Shown piece after piece: positions 34,321 to 46,277 of a DNA stretch of 64,000 nucleotides. The notes under the pieces are model-generated. The model was not told the origin of the DNA. It was given only the letters and a program-made list of their open reading frames with translations, and searched no databases. Source of the stretch: Eucalyptus grandis (Eukaryota > Streptophyta > Magnoliopsida > Myrtales > Myrtaceae); the NCBI RefSeq assembly GCF_016545825.1, contig NC_052614.1, forward strand, positions 13,534,559 through 13,598,558, in the 5' to 3' direction. Position numbers and translations under genes: made by a program. Numbering within the stretch: position 1 is the first letter of the stretch; each line of letters begins with the position of its first letter.

Positions 34321-36866
34321 TTCTATAGTGAATTAGAATGTCCGCAGAAATGAATCTCGTGGATTATTGCAGTTGCCCCAACTAGTATTTCCATCACGGT
34401 TGCTTTTTAATTGTTTACTTAATTTTATCTTTAGGGATGGATCTAGTGGTTATATATTGATTGAAATTCAAGTTTACTTATTGAAGGACAAAATAAGGTA
34501 GCAAGCGTTCCAATCAGTTTAAATGATTTGGAAGTACGACAAAATGTCGCGAGGAGTATGATCTTGATGACATGATGGAATGTGACTTTCACCACTAAGG
34601 AATCCCAATGACACATTTGTTTACCCAATGAGTGAATTAGCAAAGGGTCATAAATATTGATTGAAAGCCATTGTTAAGAGTATCGTGAATTTAGACATCA
34701 AATGGAGATCCTTGATATGCATCGTCTTGATTGACTTAAACATGGCATCCCAATGGCACATTTGTCTACCCGATGGTATTTTTCCTTTCAAAACAAGACA
34801 ACTCGTCATTTGCCCTTTCTCTTGCATTCAACGTGTTACCAACTTACCACAACTCTCTTTCTGGACAAGGCGGGCGGCCCTAAAGGCTGAACTTGATGGG
34901 TAGATCCCGACAATTAAACAGGCACGTGAGACTACTTTCATTTTTCTTTTTATTTATTAATTTATTGTATTTGAATTTACCCTTTCAAAATAATTTGGAT
35001 TTTTTTTTCCATGCATCATATTAAAGCGAAAAATTCTGAGGGTACACTTTTAACCTCATGTTTTTAAGAATTTACATTTTGCTTTCCGCCCAGACTTTGA
35101 TTTTATTATTGTCATGAACCTCTTCTTTTTTGCCCTTTTTTTTCCGGCTAGCATGTGCTGTTTGCTGGATTTTCAGAATGGCTAGGGTGAAATCTCTTCT
35201 TAAATTTTTTAATGCGTATTGCCATTTCGCCCTCACTTTAGCTAATAAATGGGAAAAAGAAAAGCTCGACACCATTAACACTGATTATATTGGTTTAAAT
35301 CATCGAATTGACAAAAAAAAAAAAAAAGAGAGAGGAAAATATGGAAAAAATTGTCCAATGAACCGTTTCAAATGAAAATTAAGTAACATAGAAATTCGAA
35401 AGACTCAAAATCAACACTATAAAAATAAGATAAGCATAAACTTAACATTTACTTGTGATAGGTAGTCGTCGTTATTAGAAGAAAACGTTGTACTATTATT
35501 GTGGACAACCAACTCTCCTCCTCCCCTGCCCCCTATGGCACCCTTTGGAGTTTCATCAATTTCCTTCTAAATATTCTTTTTCTCTCCAATTTGTGAAAAT
35601 TCTCAAATCTTCTAATTTAGTTTTCTGTCATCGTACAAGATTAATAAGTAACGTGATCACTAGTAATAGCGAGCTACATCAGATAATTAAAAGCCACATC
35701 AAGCTGCTCATTTCTTAATCTTTCATCAACTCATTATATTGGTATCCTTTCCTTTCAAAACATTTAATAATTTTGTTATCAATGCATTAGATTAAAGTAA
35801 CAAATTGAGGAATATTTTTGTTTCTTTCTATATTCTATAAATACGTTGAACTTGATAGCAAAAGGACATTATATAACAAACATTTCGTGGTTTACATTTC
35901 TTATCCATAGAAAGGCACGGAAATCTATATGACGAAGGAGACCCTCTCGATCATGGTGCTATTGGGCTTTTTCACAAAAATAATTGATTTCTCTAGACTA
36001 TGATAAGGACCAAAACTTCAGAGTCCGATGTGAGCTTGCTATGATGGGCCATACCAGATCCAAATCCAAATTGGGCTTGCTTTAATTTCTCATGGACCGA
36101 AAGCCCAAGAAGTCATTACACATGTTGCTTGTCCCATTTACTTATTTTCCGTGAAATAAATGGTTAGTTTGGATTATTGTTTTTGTAGTTTGGTCAGCGG
36201 AAACCGCACACTATACATACTTGTGCTCAATCAATTGCTCATGTTTGAAACAATCCCTGAAAATCATATGGGCCGACACCAACAAAACTTGTTATCTTCG
36301 ATTTTTCTGAGACGGAACTCAAGGGACTTAATCGAAAAATTCTGGTAAGATTGAAGATTCGATGACATAGATTACAAAGTCAAGAATTTCAAGAAAACAA
36401 AGCCAGTTTAGTGATTGTACACGTTTTCCTTCTTAATATACATTTCCAATTCTCGGAAGAATTGAGGTTCTATTTGAAATGACCTTTACTTTACCATTTG
36501 ACTTAGTTGGGGGTCTTCCGACTCATGCCCTTCACTTTTCTTAAATCGGAAACTACAAAAACACTTTTCACATCCATATATCGCCGTGGAAATCCCCATT
36601 TGATTTTTTGATAAATCAGAATAGTAGTTTAAATTATGGGGAGATCGGAACCCGCCCCTTGAAAATAAGCCACCAGTCCTTATTAATGCCAAACTAGCAT
36701 TCATCAAAATGGCAAATTATAGAAATGACAATTCCATTATAACGGCGAAAATAGGATATACTCAAATCAAATAAAGCGGTCGATTATGACATCATTATAT
36801 ACATGGGACAACAGAGCAGGCATATATACAGCAGGAAGACACGTGTCGGCTCAAGAGGCCTCTCTC

Positions 36867-37817
36867 TCACACCACCGTAGCACACTGCGATTTCGTCGGG
36901 TCAAAAAGCGCCGGCAACAGGTACTTCCGCCCGTTCACCCCTTCCGCGTTGTAGCTCGCGCCCGTCCCCGACTCCACCAGCAGCTCCCCGGCGTAGCCTG
37001 GGTACGACCCCTTCCCGAAGCTCCCCGTGCATGCCGACGCCACGTCGGTCGGCGCGCCGGGCGCGCCGGCTGTGTACCCGTCCCCGAACGGGTTCGTCAC
37101 CGTCCCGGCCAGGAGGCTCGCGACGTTGATCACCATCCCGTCGGCCCCGACGTCGCCGTTCGGCGCGACGAGCGGCGGCGACTGCGGGCCATAGATCGGC
37201 TGGTGGAACGGCCACGCGCACTGCCCCGGGCACTGGCTCGCGGAGTCGCCGACCCAGATGAACGCCTGCCGCCCGACCGAGCCGTGGGTGCCGCAGCCGC
37301 TGACGCAGAAGCTCTCGACGGCGACGTCCTGGGCCGTGAGGACGAGGGCCAGCTCGCCGGCACCGGCGCCGGGCCTCGAGCTGAGCTTCTGGGCCAACTC
37401 GGTGATCTGAGCCCGCTTCAGCAATTTGCCCATAGAGCAGCTCTCGTCGTCGAGCTGGCTCGCCAACGCGACGCGGGTCTGTTTCTTGCCGGCCTTCTGC
37501 AGGTAGGTTTGGACGGTGCTCCACCACTTGGCGGCGGAGGGGACCGACGGCGGCGGCTGGTGTTGGGTCTGCTGGGGAGTGAGGGAGAGGAGGAAGTCGG
37601 AGACGATCGACTTCTGGGCGGGCGTGAACTTACCGTACCAGAGGATGGAGACGCGGAGGTCGCCGTCGAGCAAGAGGCCGTTGTGGTACTTCGCCACCAT
37701 GGGAGGCGGCTGGTACAGGGCGGCGAGCTTCCTCGATCCGGAACAGAGGTTGGGTAAGCTCAGTTGAAGAAGAAGAACGTAGAAGACGAGCCATTGGAGC
37801 GAGAGAGGAGAACCCAT
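36867..37817 (-). CDS. EXORDIUM/PHI-1-like secreted protein (unit 3, intact)
   Basis: Intronless gene for a 316-residue protein of the plant phosphate-induced/EXORDIUM family (PHI-1 domain). Family members are extracellular; Arabidopsis EXO promotes brassinosteroid-dependent growth, and the biochemical activity is unknown. The N-terminus has a hydrophobic signal peptide (residues about 8-25, LQWLVFYVLLLQLSLPNLCSG). The domain follows: KYHNG at 43-47, ILWYGKFTPAQ at 58-68, KWWSTVQTYL near 97, SFCVSGCGTHG near 169-179, [20 protein letters not shown] near 188-207, GDVGADGMVINV near 221, and a C-terminal YPGYAGELLVESG and GRKYLLPALFDP. The cysteine pattern is complete. It differs from the array at 46-58 kb enough to be an older paralogue. 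A TATA box lies at 37937-37944, with a (GA)n leader. Confidence 0.95.
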   Translation of the reverse strand: MGSPLSLQWLVFYVLLLQLSLPNLCSGSRKLAALYQPPPMVAKYHNGLLLDGDLRVSILWYGKFTPAQKSIVSDFLLSLTPQQTQHQPPPSVPSAAKWWSTVQTYLQKAGKKQTRVALASQLDDESCSMGKLLKRAQITELAQKLSSRPGAGAGELALVLTAQDVAVESFCVSGCGTHGSVGRQAFIWVGDSASQCPGQCAWPFHQPIYGPQSPPLVAPNGDVGADGMVINVASLLAGTVTNPFGDGYTAGAPGAPTDVASACTGSFGKGSYPGYAGELLVESGTGASYNAEGVNGRKYLLPALFDPTKSQCATVV

Positions 37818-37936
37818 TTTCGGAAACTGGTCAGAGCGAGCGAGAGAGAGAGAGAGAGAGAGGGAGAGGTGGAGATTGATTTGAAATTTTGAACTGGAGT
37901 TTGGAGAGTGATGAAGAATGGAGGAGGAGGGGAGAG

Positions 37937-37944
37937 TATATATA
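37937..37944 (-). promoter_or_regulatory. TATA box of the unit 3 EXORDIUM gene
   Basis: TATATATA on the minus strand, 120 bp upstream of the ATG at 37817. Between them, 37840-37870 is a run of GA dinucleotides (CT on the coding strand), typical of plant 5' leaders. Confidence 0.65.
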
Positions 37945-37977
37945 GGAGGAGAAGTTCATGAACCGGAACTGGGCGAG

Positions 37978-37983
37978 CGTGTG
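37978..37983 (+). promoter_or_regulatory. Brassinosteroid-response-like element CGTGTG
   Basis: Matches the BZR1-bound BRRE consensus CGTG(T/C)G, about 160 bp upstream of the start codon and just upstream of the TATA box. EXORDIUM genes in Arabidopsis are brassinosteroid-regulated, which makes the match plausible, but a 6-mer is weak evidence. Confidence 0.35.
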
Positions 37984-38319
37984 GGGAGGTGTTAAATGTG
38001 TAGCTTTCGTCGGCAGCTTCGCGGAGCAAGTGTTTCCAGGATCACGAGAACCTGGAAAGAGAGGACAAGGGGAGGGTCACATCTGCCATTATTACGCACG
38101 CCCCTCTCCATCTCATCTCTTTGCAGAGTTTTAACTTTTTACACAAAAAGGCAGAGCGTGAAAAATGTTTTACACAAGCAACTCCCCTGGGCAATTGATT
38201 TTGTAACGAGCTCGGTGGAAGAGGATGGACATGGCGTGTTGATTTGGGCTCTTTCTTTCTCTCTTCTCATGAAACTGTGAATTGACTAGGTGAGAGTGCT
38301 AGTATGAACAAAATAAAGG

Positions 38320-39350
38320 AGTTAGGGAAAAGAATAAGAACACAAGAATTATAGTGGTTCGGCTTAATCCAGCTCACGTCCACTCTTCCACTATAATGCC
38401 TTTCTTGGTTTGGATTCCACTATGCAATCAACAAGAGATTACAACTTCGAGTGCAAACACTTAGTAGTAGATCACACTATCTCACTAAGTCACTCTCTTG
38501 GTATTTCTCTCACGATTACAAACGTTTAAGCTCTCAAGAGACAAGTATATGATCTAAAGTCGCTCGTACTTTGGAATTATAAATTCTACGCTCCGTCTCT
38601 TACTTGCTCATCGGTCCATGATCTCCTTAAATACTCCTCCACTTCCAAACTACCGTTGGACAAGATCCCTGAGAATCGTCTTCCAATATACCCATTGACA
38701 AACTCTCCGTATCTTAGAAGATTTGGTAGCCGTTGAGTGACAAAGGTAAAATCCCAAATTGATTCCGATCGCCCATACAAACGAAATCTTGGTTTCCATA
38801 AGTAAAGCTTCTTCGTATAGAAAGATCTTGTTTTCAATCAAATCAATCTTGATGTGGAATCCAAACCAGGATCACTAGCCGTTGTATGATTGGGCTTGAG
38901 TTACGATTCATCGAATCTGGATGTAAAGTCCGAGTCTTTAGACTTTACGATATGAGTCTTGAGACTTTACAATCTGGGTCTTTAGACTTTACAACTGGGT
39001 CTTGAGACTTTACAATGAGTCAGACTTTACAACTGAGTCCAGTCTGGGTTCGGCTTCAAAGATAGAGTCTATCTTCTAGTTCAAAGATTCACGTTCGCCC
39101 GGAATTTGTCGAGTGAGCAGACTTCGATGTAGAATAGACTTTGATACTAAAGTCTAGCAGCCTCTTGGACTTTGAGTCTTGAGTCCGCGCAGCTTGACTT
39201 TGAGTCTTGAGTCTAGCGGTCTTGAGGACTTTGATAATATCCTTTACATGTTCTATTATCTCGCATGGTCTATTACTCAACCATCAAACATGTTAGTAGC
39301 CTTTGATTTATTTTGTCATCTTCAAAACATCATAAGGGATTTCCCTAACA
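38320..39350. mobile_element. Candidate solo LTR (about 1.03 kb)
   Basis: GTTAGGGAAA at 38321-38330 and its exact reverse complement TTTCCCTAAC at 39340-39349 bracket the segment, with a TG-like start (AG here) and CA end as in plant LTRs. The start AAGAATAAGAACACAAG...TATAGTGGTTCGGC and the end TTTTGTCATCTTCAAAAC resemble LTR ends widely seen in plants. No matching target duplication (AAAGG left, CTAGG right). It contains a 21-22-bp tandem repeat at 38932-39034. No protein is encoded. Confidence 0.5.
38932..39034. repeat. 21-22-bp tandem repeat, about five copies
   Basis: Successive copies of GAGTCTTGAGACTTTACAA with alternating CTTTAGAC/CTTGAGAC variants start at 38932, 38954, 38976, 38997 and 39017. 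Related GAGTCTTGAGTC blocks continue to about 39220. Confidence 0.8.
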
Positions 39351-42300
39351 CTAGGGTTGATATGGAATGTCACAACACGTCTTCTTTATTGAGTTTTGGT
39401 TATTTCAGATTTGATTTCCTATTACTCATTATCAAAATTCAATCCCTTTCATTTTTCGTTCTTTTGATGAGCGTTCATATCCAAATTAGTTCATATATGT
39501 GGGGTGGCTTGTAGTTTCTAATTCAACTTCGATTGGATTCATGTCTATGAGGTACTTTTAATTAGCTCAATAGTTATTATTAAGCTTTTCCAAATAATAA
39601 GTGGATGGTGCTATGAAATGATATTGGAATTCAAATACAATTCTTTCAAGCTTCTTTCAATAATGTATGCATTTAAATCCCTAACAAACTTAACTTTCAA
39701 GTTTTTTTATTTCGCATTGCTTTCTCCTACTGTTATAGATAAAAAAAAATTGTTTATACCCATTAGGAAATTAAGTGCGCGATCATTTACTCAGAGAATT
39801 TAAATTATTAGAATTCAACACGAAATATATTTTATATCTTAATATTTATTACGATATCCTTCGTATGATCGACACATCAGAAGAGTTGTTACCAGCCTTC
39901 ATTTCTTAATCAAAGGAACACTAAAAAGTTGTGCATATATTATTATAATTCCCCACTAATGATTTAAGATTTTAAATTGAATTAGGGATACTAGTAATTT
40001 TCATAAAACTTTTGCTGGTTTTCAGCACGGTTTCCAAAGCTAGGGGAAGCGCGGATTTGCCCGGCTGGAGCTTTTGGGGTTGCACGTGTTTTAGGTTCCT
40101 TCCTAGGCATTTCCCTCGTTTCCTCTGGGATAGGACGTAAATCGACAATCCCCTATTTTTTTATTGACACTTGGAGGAATAGGATAAGGATGACGACACG
40201 ATTTTAACTCGTTAGGTTATTAAACGTGAGAATTACCAATACTATAATGATGCACTTACCGCGCGGTCGAAGGAATCCCATGCCCCTAATTTCTCTAATT
40301 AATTATCTCAAAACTCATAGTTTATTAATGAGTGTTTGGGATACTAGGAAGACTAATTGATTTACATAAAGTATTTTTCATTAACTAAAAATAAGAAGTT
40401 TAGATAGGAGGAAAACGACTTTTAAAAAGAAATCACTTTCTCTAAATTACCAAATAAATGTATTATAAAGTTTTCATTGAAACATTTTCGTCATCTAAAC
40501 ATCAAAAGAGCTTTCCTACTATAACAATGTTTTAACAACTTATTATGAATCACAAATTTTTTGATGAAGACTCTATAATAATTTGTAATAATTTATTATT
40601 TAATATTTTATGATCTAAAATAGATTGTTATTCTTACAATCAATTAAAAATTGTCACACAATTATTTCACAATCATTTATCAAATAAAAAAATTGGAAAG
40701 AAGTTTCTCAAAAATAATTTTTATTCTCGATTAAAGGACTCTTAATATTAATCATTTTCCCTCCCGTCAGGTTCATTTTGCCTTTGCGGGTTGTTCGAGG
40801 CGCTCGATGGGAACAGGGAAAGGAATCTGGATGCCCATATGGAGGGAGGGTTAGGTGAGGACTGAGGAGGATGCTTTGAATAGGATGCTTTGAATGGATT
40901 TTTATCCCCCGTGGCAGTTCACTGTATTGGCTCGTCTATGGGATTCGTAAAGAAAGCCCTTTTTCCCCTTTCCTTCCATGCCGACACACAAGCAAAAGCA
41001 CGAACCTCTCCCATCCCCGCTGGGGACTCACATGACATGTCCACGTCCCTCTCGTCTCCCGAGAATCTGAACATGCTTTCGCCATTCGCCACTCAAGGTA
41101 TATGCTTCTTCTGCATGTGTAAGTGGAATGCACTGGTCCGGCTTCCTAAGTTCATGTCCTACAGCACCATCCTCGCATCTCCACAGCTTAGCCATTGAAA
41201 CGGGAGATGTGCTTATGTTCCATCTATATAGTTCCTAGGGTAAATCGAAGACATATCAATTCATGCACAGGATATATCGTCGACCCATTAATAATCGAGT
41301 TGGGGCCCTTATAAAGACAAGTCGCCAAAAGAATATTATGAATTTATCAAAACCCTTAAACTCTCTCTCTCTCTCTCACCCACCCCCTCTCACAAAAAAG
41401 AAGAAGCTATTTACTAGAATTGCAAATAATCCAATTTCTATATGCATAAATGCCAAAATAAAATAAAAATTCCAATACGAATAGATGAATTCCTAACTAA
41501 AAATTATGTAAAAGCTTATACGAACTACACATACTTTAATCGATTCTCTTCCATAATGGAAAAAAAAAAAAAAAAATAGACGAACGAAAAAAAAGGAAAA
41601 GCAAAAAGCTAGCAAGGATAACACCATGTCTCAAGCATACCGCTCGTGCAAGCTTAAACAATTCCGCGATCTACTTTGCGGGAGGTAACCATGCCCGCAA
41701 GCATTGCTACAAAAAGCCTTCATGCATCACCCTTAAGCCAGGCTGGCTTTGTTCGATCTCTTCAAACTTCATTTTTCTATTGACATCCCAAGAAGATAAG
41801 TGAGCTGCCCATTCATATTCAATGCCGAAAACCGTTCGTTACCGATCGAACACGAGGAGAGGAAAAGACCCATGAGAACGCAACGCAAGATTCGGATGTT
41901 TTTCTTGATTAACCTAAAGCGTTATTGGGGAGGATTATGGTGTAGTTGGTGGCCAAGACTTATTAAAACCCTAACGAAAGATTGGCACGCCACGTTCGCG
42001 CTCCATGCATGGCTCGTCGTTGAATGATCGTTCTCATCAGGGCAAGCGGTCAAACAAATGATGCATTCTTAAAGGTTAGGATGACCCCCCAATGAAAGTT
42101 CCTCGGTCGCAAAAGAGAGACTAAGATATCCTGCATAAAATAAGCAGGAATCGTCAAGCAAACTTAAACATGGAGACAACTACAGCTAGGATCCATGAAG
42201 ACTCCAGACAGAAAGAATCCATGCCCTCATTCAAAAAGCAAAGTCAAAAGTTAGCTCCTCTCCTAGTCCCCCCTCAACACATCAAATCTAATCGATCGAT

Positions 42301-45300
42301 TTCTGTGTTGTCTGCTTGTGCGAAGCAACAGAGGCGTATCCGGGGAAAACAGAATACACCAATAAACACGCACGCTGCCCGGAAGATTAAGGTTTGATTC
42401 CCTTTCGGGCGGGTATTTAGGTCATTGTATGCGGGCCACTTGCCAAAATCATTTCTTGCACTGGTCGATTTGGACGCAAGAATAGAACAGTCCGAGCTTG
42501 CATGTCCCGTGAATGTTAGGAGTTTCGGATAGACTTGGATGATTAAACTACCCGATCCCGCACGATTCGGCTCGTGAACTAATTAGGCCCTAGTTTTTTT
42601 TTTTTTTTAATTAGGCCCTAGTTTAATATGGTCAAATGGTGGTAGATATATAGCTAGCTAGCTGAAGCAGTAGTTGATGAAAACCAGACGTTGTTTTATG
42701 AGGCCACTTGCTCTTTTGAAAGGACAAAGCATCTGCGTCGAACCTTTGACAAAGCATCATCTGTCGCCTTTTTTTCAATTACGGGGGCGTCCGTGCATTG
42801 ATTAGCATTGCTCACGGGCTACCCAGCAGCCTGGTGACAAGCGGTAACAGCCCACAAGACCCGAGATCCGCTGCGATCGAACGAGATGATCGACATGTAT
42901 CCACTTGATTTATATTCATGGATAAAGTAGTGAATCACAATCAAGGGCATATCTTATGTTTATCCAAATGAATCGTGGCAACATAGCTTCTTCTTTTCTT
43001 TTCTTTTTTCCTCGATATTGTCGATTAATTTTGGCTTGCTTTCATGAACCCATGATTAGGCCTTAAGCATTATAGAAGCTGCAATTTGCACTGGCTAGTC
43101 ATTCCGTATGGACTCAGCGAAAATAAACTCGGACTTGAGAAATCGCCTTAGCTCACCTGGAAAAAGGTTGCGTAGTAGCAAAAAAATTTACCGACTCTCG
43201 AAAATCCAGCTCACCACCTAAGAATTTTCCAAGTCTATATTGTCAGACCTTAACAAACTCTATAATTGATGATGAGAGCACGGAAGTGTATTATGAGACA
43301 TCATAGTTCTGCACCAGTCTATTGACTTATCTTGCAAGAGAAAAATATCTTGAATGTACAATTATCAAATTGGTCCAGACTTACTTGTGTGACACCCGTA
43401 AGGCTGTCATATTGACAATTTTGAACGAAAAGATTCAGAAGAAACTTTATGTGAGAACTAAGGTTTGATTATACTACCTAAATCTTTTAGAACTTGATTG
43501 TTTTGTACACGAATCACTAGTTCCAGGAACTATTTTCTGCAAAATCTATGATTTTCTGTTGAAGACCTTGGAATTTGGGCATTTGGAGTTCTTTACCATA
43601 AGGCGTTCTCATGTTAGGAGTGTGCGGTAGAAATTCGGTACCTTTAGCTCAAATTCAAACTTGTTAATATATCTAATTAGACTCACATTCACTTAAAAGT
43701 TTAAGTTAATAAATTATTGGTAAATTAGGATATAATAATTGTTTCACACTACACCAATTCTCTAAGGTGATACTTTTCTAACACACATTTTACATGCATA
43801 TTAACAATTTTCCCCTCATGTGTAAGCTCAAAGTTAAGATTCTTTGGTCCCTCTTAATCCAAGTATCATCCCGCATCATCCTTGGCCCTTTTCTCTTGAC
43901 TAAGCCTTGAAATCTGCCATTTAGGGCCGCATTGTTACACTACAGTGCCCATCACTTGAAAACTTATGTTGGTCACCATATATCTTCCTCAAGATAATCA
44001 AAACATCAAAACACACCACGTTGCTCGCTCGAAAAAGATATTCGCAACATTAAAGTCCGATACCTTTATTTGGGATGATCGCCAATAAAAAGTCAAGTCT
44101 GAACCCGCCAACATCTCTAATTGGATCCCAATTAAAATATATCAACTACTTTATACCACACTAATTCTTTGATATAAAAGTTTTAAAACACAAATTACAC
44201 GTGCATTTTAATATCTTGAAGAGTCCCGCCGCCCATTAATTTGAAGGAGCTGCAAATACAGAAACTTCCTCGACGGTGGACTTTAGCCCTAAATGTGCTC
44301 GGGCACGATGCCCATATGCTTTGTCCACATCAATCTTTTTCGTACTGAACAGGCCAGGCCCAATTACCAAATCGAGCTCCTTCCTAAAATCTTATCTTTC
44401 CATTGTATTAACACGTACGATTTCAAATTTTAGCCCTACGTAGCCCTTGGACCGACCAATTTATGAGCCTCTAGGTCGGACGCCGCCCGAATTCTGCGTG
44501 CACTGGTCCCCCTAGTACAAATAGTTAACAGTGACGACGGGGCTGTCCTAGCTTCGAAAGAGGCCAGGAAATCAAAACTGCTTCGCGCATAAAAACAAGG
44601 GAAATGGCTGGCATTGGGCAATTTATGAGAGAGATCACGAAGGAAAGCTCGAATTTGTCTCCATCGTGGAAAAAAAAAAAGAGCTACTCTCGTTCGTAGG
44701 TCCATAAGCTGAATTCAAGGAGGCGCTCCGCATTAATTAAAAAATAAGAAGAGTCTCCCAGCATGTAATTATGTAACTTTAGAGGGCCCGAAAAATGTAC
44801 ACACCCTACTCAACGTACTCACCTAGGATAACTACAGCTCGAGTTTGCCAAGTACTTCGATCATTGCTAACGTTTAAAGGGCAGAACAAATTGAGACGAT
44901 CAATCACGTACGGTTCTTTATTATTTAATTGGATTTCGCATTATAATATTTTTTTGAATGAATTTTTGAAGTCCGGAATCGAATTCTTAATTCCTCGAGA
45001 GAAGGGACTGTCGCATTCATTGCACAAATTACGTATGCGAAATCGGTCATCGAAATTCTCCCATAAAAAAGAGAGAAAAAGAAAGCTGCCAATATTTTGG
45101 GAAAAAGAAATAGGGCCTGAGCACCAAAAAGCAGCTGTGACGCGTTAGGCCGTGAGCTTGCACCAGCTGGACCTCCGCGGGGTGGGGATGAGCAGACGGC
45201 GTCGTATTAAAGTCGGTTCCGCCAAAAGCTTCACGAGGGTTATGTGGAGGGCCGATGGCGAAGCGGAGCGGCGTCATCGGCAGGGCACGTGGGCCCCACC

Positions 45301-45900
45301 CTCTCCCCGGCCTCGACCTCGACCTCGACCTCGGATACTCTGGGGCCACTCGCTGACCGCCAGCTGGTGGCCCGTGCTCTCGGTCCGCGCTTCCGCTTTC
45401 CCATAAATTAAAAGGGGAGTAGTTTCAAAACTTCCAGCCTGGACTGTACTAGGGACAGTGGGCACTGCGCTGCCCACCCCTCCCCTCCCTAACGTCTCCC
45501 TAACCTACATTTCCCCCCTGGCTGCCCTTCCCCGAGGCGAATGGGAATGATCTGCGTGAGGGCAGTTTCGTCCATTTGGCTGGAGCTGAGCTGGATGCAA
45601 TTGCCCACCTTTTGTTTGAATTTCAGCTCGCAGCTCATTAGTTAAAAAAAAAAGAGACTCTTCTTTAGTCGGGATTACGTGCGGAAAGTCCCTCTCTTTC
45701 TCTCGCGCGTCCACTTTCGCTGCACGTAAATTCCTTTTGCCAATCAATTTAAATTGTTGGGTAGGACATTTTAACGATATGAGTTTAAATGAGAAAATTT
45801 ATCAGAAAATTCGATATGAAAACATCAATTACAATAGGTGTGTAAAAGCATTATCTTTTTTTTTTTTTTTGTGATTGGTTACTTAAAAAGTTGTACTAAG
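39351..45900. other. Gene-poor spacer between the two arrays
   Basis: No coding gene is supported. The longest ORFs (for example 40890-41198 plus and 44795-45148 plus) show no family I recognise. The stretch holds a (CT)n run at 41361-41379, a poly-T insert between direct repeats at 42581-42624, and a GC-richer patch at 45150-45550 with four CCTCGA units (45311-45332) and a G-box CACGTG near 45286. The last may be distal promoter sequence for the EXORDIUM gene at 46278 or the relic of another gene. Confidence 0.5.
42581..42624. repeat. Bare poly(T) insert between 16-bp direct repeats
   Basis: AATTAGGCCCTAGTTT at 42581-42596 and exactly again at 42609-42624, separated only by T12. This is the plainest of the tail-only insertions: a target-site duplication around nothing but poly(A) (minus strand). 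Confidence 0.85.
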
Positions 45901-46160
45901 AGCGTGAATGATGATGGGACGTGTAGTCGAGCACTCCTCGCCTTTTGTCAATCTTGCTGGTGAAGATGCAACTAGGAATTGCAAGACCGTCGCCATCTCC
46001 TCCAAATTTAATAATTACACTCATGAGCTGCCCTCCGTTTGTCTCTTTCCATGCAGGTTCAGCCACTCTAACCCCACTTCTCGTTCCACCCTCATACTTA
46101 TTATTATATTATATAGTCGAAAAATAAAATAATCGAAGCATCACCCTCATCCAACCCTTG

Positions 46161-46168
46161 TATAAATA
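46161..46168 (+). promoter_or_regulatory. TATA box of EXORDIUM gene a
   Basis: TATAAATA within CTTGTATAAATACTCCT, 117 bp before the ATG. The same string precedes genes b and c. Confidence 0.75.
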
Positions 46169-46277
46169 CTCCTCCTCGCTTCGACACGATTCACAACTTA
46201 AACAAAGCGAGAAGCTACCTCAGCTTTCTCCTTTCCTCTTCCTCAGTCTCAGACTCTCAGCCTTGAGCTCAGCTACA

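Larger units (their letters stand above)
26640..38000. repeat. Unit 3 of the UGT/EXORDIUM tandem array
   Basis: UGT copy 3 (frameshifted) and the intact EXORDIUM gene with about 7.9 kb of non-coding DNA between. It is the least disturbed unit and serves as the empty-site reference for insertions in unit 2. The block 26640-26790 also resembles 20940-21060, so each unit carries related sequence at both ends that could serve for unequal recombination. Between 29040 and 36866 I see no gene; contents are the SINE-like insert, the LTR-like remnant and unit repeat sequence. Confidence 0.8.

Noticed and set aside
40890..41198. 102-codon plus-strand ORF in the spacer.
   Set aside because: No recognised family, no promoter or splice context and no paralogue in the window; it is within chance length.
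46158..46277. Upstream in-frame start for EXORDIUM gene a.
   Set aside because: The ATG lies before the TATA box, and the extension would bury the signal peptide; genes b and c start at the equivalent of 46278.
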